Shown one piece after another: positions 59,430-64,000 of a DNA stretch of 64,000 bases. The stretch covers positions 4,464,001 to 4,528,000 of the forward strand of contig NZ_CP138332.1 of the NCBI RefSeq assembly GCF_033955345.1, in the 5' to 3' direction. Under the pieces are notes generated by a model. It saw nothing but the letters and a program-made list of their open reading frames with translations. It had not been told where the DNA came from and made no database searches. Positions within the stretch are counted from its first letter, which is position 1; every line of letters starts with the position of its first letter. Source of the stretch: Sphingobacterium bambusae. GTDB lineage: Bacteria > Bacteroidota > Bacteroidia > Sphingobacteriales > Sphingobacteriaceae. The translations under genes and the position numbers were made by a program.

Positions 59430-61334
59430 ATGAGCGAAACGGTAGTAGTTTATTCTTTATTTACGGAGTTTGATATCAGCCTGTTTCGGTCAGGAAAACA
59501 TTTTAAGCTTTATGAGAAATTAGGTTCCCATGCCTGTCATGTGGACGGAAAGCAGGGTGTTCATTTTGCGGTATGGGCACCCAACGCACAATCCGTTTCG
59601 GTAACGGGCAATTTCAATGGTTGGAATCCACATAGTCATCAGTTGCATGTGCGTTGGGACAGTAGCGGTATTTGGGAAGGTTTTATTGAGGGACTAAATT
59701 TGGGTGAGGTCTACAAATATCACATCCATTCCAACACCGGCGAGCTGTTGGAAAAGGCAGATCCCTTTGCACTATACAATGAGATTGCACCCCGTACGGC
59801 TTCTTTCGTATCCAGCACTTGGTACCAATGGGACGATGAAAAGTGGATGAAGAATCGTCAAGAGGTAAATGCATTGGATAAGCCATTTTCGGTTTATGAG
59901 ATGCACCTCGGTTCTTGGGCACGAGATCCTGAAGATCCCTTGCGTCTATTGAATTATCGCGAAATTGCGCAGAAATTGGTGCCTTATATCGTCGAGATGG
60001 AGTTTACTCACGTTGAGTTTATGCCTATCATGGAGCATCCCTATTATCCCTCTTGGGGCTACCAGATCACGGGTTATTTTGCCGCCTCTTCACGTTATGG
60101 CAGCGCACAAGATCTGATGTTTTTGATCGAAAGCCTCCATAAAAACGGTATCGGCGTATTGTTGGATTGGGTTCCCTCTCATTTTCCGGGCGATGCACAC
60201 GGTCTATACCGCTTTGATGGATCCCATCTGTTCGAGCATGAGGATCCTAGAAAGGGCTACCATCCGGATTGGAAATCCTATATCTTTAATTATGGACGGA
60301 ATGAAGTGCGCTCCTTCTTGATATCCAATGCTTTCTTTTGGCTAGATCGGTATCACATCGATGGCCTTCGTGTGGATGCTGTGGCTTCCATGTTGTATCT
60401 TGATTATTCCCGTGAAGAGGGACAATGGGAACCCAATGCTTTCGGTGGACGTGAAAATTTGGAAGCCGTCCATTTTCTTCAGGAATTTAATGAGGCTGTT
60501 TACAGCCACTTTCCGGACGTACAAACTATTGCCGAAGAATCTACTTCTTGGCCTGGTGTCAGTAAGCCGACCTTTGCCGGCGGATTGGGATTTGGGATGA
60601 AATGGATGATGGGCTGGATGCACGATACGCTTAATTATTTTAAAGAGGATCCTATCAATCGCAAGTACTACCATAATCAAATGACTTTCGCTACAGTTTA
60701 CGGTTTTCACGAGAACTTTATGTTGCCCCTTTCACATGATGAGGTAGTGTATGGAAAACAGTCATTGATCTATAAAATGCCGGGAGATGAATGGCAAAAG
60801 TTTGCCAACTTGCGTGCGCTTTATTTGTACATGTATACGTTTATTGGTACAAAACTTTTGTTTATGGGAGGCGAGTTTGCACAAACATCCGAGTGGAACG
60901 TAAATCAGTCGTTGGATTGGCACCTTACGCAATATGCTCCACATCGGGGGATGCAGCGTTTCGTAAAGGCACTTAATAAGTTGTATCGAGGAGAACCGTC
61001 CTTGTACGAGAAAGGTTTTAGTACGGATGGTTTTGAATGGATCGAGCTGGGTGATCATACCAACAGCATTTTTGCGTTCTTACGGAAGGGACATGAGGAA
61101 GATAACGATATTTTGGTTGTTCTCAACTTGACACCTGTTGTTCGAGACTACCGTGTCGGCGTTCCGAAGGCGGGAAATTGGGAGGTAATTTTAAATTCGG
61201 ACGATCTCGCATTTTACGGAAGTGGACTGGAACAGGAACAGGTGGCCTCTGATCGTATTTTTTGGATGAATAAGCCACATTCTATACAACTTATTTTGCC
61301 GCCATTGGCCGGCATAGTACTAAAAAGGATCTAA
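59430..61334 (+). CDS. glgB: 1,4-alpha-glucan branching enzyme
   Basis: 634 residues with an N-terminal CBM48 (about 35-130, 'VHFAVWAPNAQSVSVTGNFNGW') and a GH13 barrel. Catalytic residues by motif and spacing are D316 ('DGLRVDAVASM'), E369 ('TIAEEST') and transition-state D437 ('LSHDEVVYGK'); the 53- and 121-residue spacings equal those of E. coli GlgB. It creates alpha-1,6 branches in glycogen. It lacks the extra N-terminal domain N1 of long GlgB proteins. glgA starts two bases after its stop. Confidence 0.97.
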   Translation: MSETVVVYSLFTEFDISLFRSGKHFKLYEKLGSHACHVDGKQGVHFAVWAPNAQSVSVTGNFNGWNPHSHQLHVRWDSSGIWEGFIEGLNLGEVYKYHIHSNTGELLEKADPFALYNEIAPRTASFVSSTWYQWDDEKWMKNRQEVNALDKPFSVYEMHLGSWARDPEDPLRLLNYREIAQKLVPYIVEMEFTHVEFMPIMEHPYYPSWGYQITGYFAASSRYGSAQDLMFLIESLHKNGIGVLLDWVPSHFPGDAHGLYRFDGSHLFEHEDPRKGYHPDWKSYIFNYGRNEVRSFLISNAFFWLDRYHIDGLRVDAVASMLYLDYSREEGQWEPNAFGGRENLEAVHFLQEFNEAVYSHFPDVQTIAEESTSWPGVSKPTFAGGLGFGMKWMMGWMHDTLNYFKEDPINRKYYHNQMTFATVYGFHENFMLPLSHDEVVYGKQSLIYKMPGDEWQKFANLRALYLYMYTFIGTKLLFMGGEFAQTSEWNVNQSLDWHLTQYAPHRGMQRFVKALNKLYRGEPSLYEKGFSTDGFEWIELGDHTNSIFAFLRKGHEEDNDILVVLNLTPVVRDYRVGVPKAGNWEVILNSDDLAFYGSGLEQEQVASDRIFWMNKPHSIQLILPPLAGIVLKRI

Positions 61335-61335
61335 C

Positions 61336-62748
61336 ATGCATGTAATACATTTGAGTGTGGAATGTTTCCCGCTTGCGAAAGTAGGCGGATTGGCTGATGT
61401 TGTTGGTGCTCTACCGAGATATCAACGCAAACTAGGACTGGACGCTTGGGTGGTGTGTCCGTTTTTCGATAAAGCATTTACCAAGGAAAGGGTTTTTGGT
61501 ACAATACATCAAGGGAGCTTCATGCAAGGAAACGAAAAATTGGATTATGAGGTGCTTAAAGAAGAAAGTGATCCGCTTGGATTTCCACTGTATCTGATTC
61601 GTATACCGGGGAAATTGGATAGGGAAGAGGTTTACTGTTATCCCGATGAGGCCGAACAATGGATTGCCTTTCAACATGCATTTTTGCATTGGATAACGGC
61701 GGCACAAATTGTTCCAGACGTAGTTAATTGCCATGACCATCATGTAGGCTTGATTCCATTTTTGATGAAACATGCGGTGGATTTTAATCATTTGTCTTCC
61801 GTAAAAACACTTTTTACCATTCATAACGGTCAGTACCAAGGCTGGATGCCTTGGAGTAAGGGTATTCTGCTTCCAGCATTTGATACTTGGCGGTGGGGTT
61901 TGTTGGATTGGGATGGTTTGATTAACCCATTCGCAGCAGCTGTAAAATGTTGCGATGCTTTTTCGACAGTGAGCGGCGGCTACTTGCAAGAGCTTTATCG
62001 CGATGCCAATGGGCTGGAAGATCTGATACAGTCGGAAAGCCAAAAAGGTTATGGTATTGTAAATGGTATCGACGACGAATATTGGAATCCAGAAATCGAT
62101 ACATTGATTGCAAAGCAATACAAGAAGTCTGCAGTTAAATCTGGTAAAAAGTCAAACAAGAAGGAATTTTGTGAGGAAGCTGGATTAGATGCTAATGTGC
62201 TGCTATTGGCCTTTATAGGTCGTTTTGCAATCGAAAAGGGAGCGGATTTATTACCTCATATTATCGAAAATATTTTTTCGAATTCTGATTATAAAGTCAG
62301 TATATTTATACTAGGATCCGGAGATGATGCCGTGCAGGCTGGTATAGCCGAGCTGCTGGATCGTTATCCGGGTCAATTGGCAACATTCTTTGGTTACAAC
62401 GAAACCTTGGCACACCGCGTGTATGCAGCAGCAGATTTACTGCTAATGCCGTCGCGCGTGGAGCCTTGTGGTTTGAACCAGTTGTATGCCATGAAATACG
62501 GAACAATTCCCATCGTACGCGGTATTGGAGGGTTAAAAGATACCGTGATTGATGTAGAAGAGGAGGGAGGATATGGCTTCGTTTTTAGCGATGCCGATTC
62601 GCAATGCGCAGCTGAAGCGGTGCTGCGTGCATTGGAAGTGACGGCTGATCCCAACGCGCTGCAGAAGATTCGGCAACGCGAAATGTCGTTGGACTTTTCA
62701 TGGGATAAATCAGCAAAAGAGTATATACAATTGTATGACCAGTTATAA
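61336..62748 (+). CDS. glgA: Glycogen synthase (GT5)
   Basis: 470 residues, GT-B fold. The N-terminal ADP-glucose motif KxGGL is 'KVGGLADVVGALP' (about 15-27); the C-terminal domain has 'GRFAIEKGADLL' and 'MPSRVEPCGLNQLYAMKYGTIPIVRGIGGLKDTV', including the conserved Glu of the E-x7-E region. It extends glycogen chains from ADP-glucose. A Lys-rich insertion ('KKSAVKSGKKSNKKE') at about 260-275 lies in the interdomain region. It is tightly packed between glgB and glgC. Confidence 0.97.
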   Translation: MHVIHLSVECFPLAKVGGLADVVGALPRYQRKLGLDAWVVCPFFDKAFTKERVFGTIHQGSFMQGNEKLDYEVLKEESDPLGFPLYLIRIPGKLDREEVYCYPDEAEQWIAFQHAFLHWITAAQIVPDVVNCHDHHVGLIPFLMKHAVDFNHLSSVKTLFTIHNGQYQGWMPWSKGILLPAFDTWRWGLLDWDGLINPFAAAVKCCDAFSTVSGGYLQELYRDANGLEDLIQSESQKGYGIVNGIDDEYWNPEIDTLIAKQYKKSAVKSGKKSNKKEFCEEAGLDANVLLLAFIGRFAIEKGADLLPHIIENIFSNSDYKVSIFILGSGDDAVQAGIAELLDRYPGQLATFFGYNETLAHRVYAAADLLLMPSRVEPCGLNQLYAMKYGTIPIVRGIGGLKDTVIDVEEEGGYGFVFSDADSQCAAEAVLRALEVTADPNALQKIRQREMSLDFSWDKSAKEYIQLYDQL

Positions 62749-62757
62749 GTTTTCGTT

Positions 62758-64000
62758 ATGGCACATAAAGTAGTCTCCATCGTATTGGGAGGCGGACGTG
62801 GAACACGTCTATCCCCCTTGACAGAACAGCGTTCAAAGCCAGCTGTTCCTATTGCAGGAAAGTATCGTTTGGTCGATATACCGATCTCCAATTGCCTTAA
62901 CTCGGGCTACAACAAAATTTTTGTGTTGACGCAATTCAATTCGGCCTCGCTGAACAAACACATTAAGAACTCTTACAATTTCAGTATTTTCAGTAAGGGC
63001 TTTGTTGATATCTTGGCCGCAGAGCAGACTATTGAAGGTGATCGTTGGTTTGAAGGAACCGCCGATGCCGTGAGACGTACCCAAAAGAATCTCCTCAATG
63101 TGGAGTATGAATATGTCCTTATTCTATCTGGCGATCAACTGTATCAGATGGACTATTCCGCCTTGATCGACTTCCATGTGGAGAATGGTAGTGATGTAAC
63201 CATTGCTACGATTCCAGTTAATGCCAAAGATGCCACAGGTTTTGGTATCTTAAAAGCCAACGAAGAAAACGAAATTGTCTCTTTTACTGAGAAACCAGAT
63301 AGCGTAGAGGTACTGAATTGGGCTTCAGAGGTATCGGAAGATATGGAGAGACAGGGACGTAGGTATTTGGCATCAATGGGGATTTATGTGTTTTCGAAAG
63401 GCATTTTAAAGAGTCTGTTGACCGATAACCCTGGTATGGATTTCGGTAAAGAAATTATTCCCGATGCCATTGATTCCAAAAAGGTACTGAGCTATCAATT
63501 TGATGGATATTGGACCGATATTGGGACCATTAAATCTTTTTTCGATGCTAACATCGGATTGACGGATGATGTGCCTGACTTTAACTTATTTAATGAAACG
63601 GTATTTACGCGCGCACGTATGTTGCCACCATCAAAAATATCCGGAACCACTTTAAATAATACGATTGTCTCCGATGGGTGCATTCTCAATGCTGATAAGT
63701 TGGAACGCTCGGTGATAGGTATCCGTTCACGCATCGGCCGAGGGACAGTAGTCAAAGCAACTTATATGATGGGAACGGATTATTATGAGCCTTTGGAAGA
63801 GGTGCTTGAACTTGGAAGTACGCAACAACCGCCTCCAGTAGGTGTGGGCGAGCGTTGTTACATCGAAAATGCCATTTTAGACAAGAACTGCCGTATTGGC
63901 AATGACGTTCGTATCAAAGGTGGTGCGCATCTTGCCGATGGCGACTTTGAAACGCATACTATTCAAGACGGTATCGTTGTGGTCAAAAAGAATGCGATTA
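62758..64000 (+). CDS. glgC: Glucose-1-phosphate adenylyltransferase, 3' truncated by the window
   Basis: The frame is open from the ATG at 62758 to the window end, 414 codons, so only a few C-terminal residues are missing. Motifs are 'VLGGGRGTRLSPLTEQRSKP' (nucleotide binding, about 8-27), 'ILSGDQLYQMDY' (about 121), 'YWTDIGTIKSFFDAN' (about 251), and the left-handed beta-helix C-terminal domain ('IGIRSRIGRGTVVKAT'). It makes ADP-glucose, the committed step of glycogen synthesis. The gene follows glgA by 9 bases. Confidence 0.96.
   Translation, partial: MAHKVVSIVLGGGRGTRLSPLTEQRSKPAVPIAGKYRLVDIPISNCLNSGYNKIFVLTQFNSASLNKHIKNSYNFSIFSKGFVDILAAEQTIEGDRWFEGTADAVRRTQKNLLNVEYEYVLILSGDQLYQMDYSALIDFHVENGSDVTIATIPVNAKDATGFGILKANEENEIVSFTEKPDSVEVLNWASEVSEDMERQGRRYLASMGIYVFSKGILKSLLTDNPGMDFGKEIIPDAIDSKKVLSYQFDGYWTDIGTIKSFFDANIGLTDDVPDFNLFNETVFTRARMLPPSKISGTTLNNTIVSDGCILNADKLERSVIGIRSRIGRGTVVKATYMMGTDYYEPLEEVLELGSTQQPPPVGVGERCYIENAILDKNCRIGNDVRIKGGAHLADGDFETHTIQDGIVVVKKNAI

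Overview
The window is a contiguous piece of a Bacteroidota chromosome, most likely from the Sphingobacteriaceae. That lineage call is inference. It rests on three SusC/SusD pairs, a hybrid two-component sensor, a long PurF variant, and many upstream regions with the Bacteroidota promoter core TAnnTTTG, sometimes with TTG 20 bases before it. I see no rRNA, tRNA, CRISPR array, insertion sequence or phage genes. Both ends are cut inside genes: a SusC gene at the left, glgC at the right.

Layout. (1) 1-8504: one co-directional operon of SusC (partial), SusD, a thioredoxin-fold protein, an S41 protease and a second thioredoxin-fold protein, closed by a strong terminator. (2) 8612-15140: DinB-like protein, serine hydrolase, esterase, then a divergent metal-type locus (a DUF3299-like secreted protein facing a 78-aa protein plus a COG0523 GTPase) around a striking palindrome, and a CPA1 antiporter. 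(3) 15208-22292, mainly minus strand: unknown secreted protein, large SF2 helicase with a hydrophobic insert, GH51 arabinofuranosidase, DoxX-like membrane protein, NTF2-like protein. (4) 22532-32157: LytS-type kinase, metzincin-like metalloprotease, SusC, SusD and LytTR response regulator. This looks like a self-contained sensing and protein/peptide-uptake locus, with a tandem direct repeat in front of the protease. (5) 32192-36278: hydrolase, DinB-like, porin-like, DoxX-like and SUKH-like genes. (6) 36501-50667: a polysaccharide utilisation locus with HTCS regulator, TIG/NHL lipoprotein, GH43, SusC, SusD, a second GH43 and an unassigned probable alpha/alpha-toroid enzyme. The nearby GH51 suggests arabinose-containing glycans. 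(7) 50988-56846: housekeeping genes (long PurF-like protein, rplU-rpmA, queA) and a FtsX/MacB permease. (8) 56963-64000: cytoplasmic GH31, glgB, glgA and glgC, a glycogen-metabolism operon.

The best candidates for undescribed biology are the LytS / metalloprotease-SusCD / LytTR locus with its repeat, the symmetric divergent operator at 12307-12343, and the unassigned enzyme at 48646-50667. Functions are read from motifs and context only; no database search was possible.
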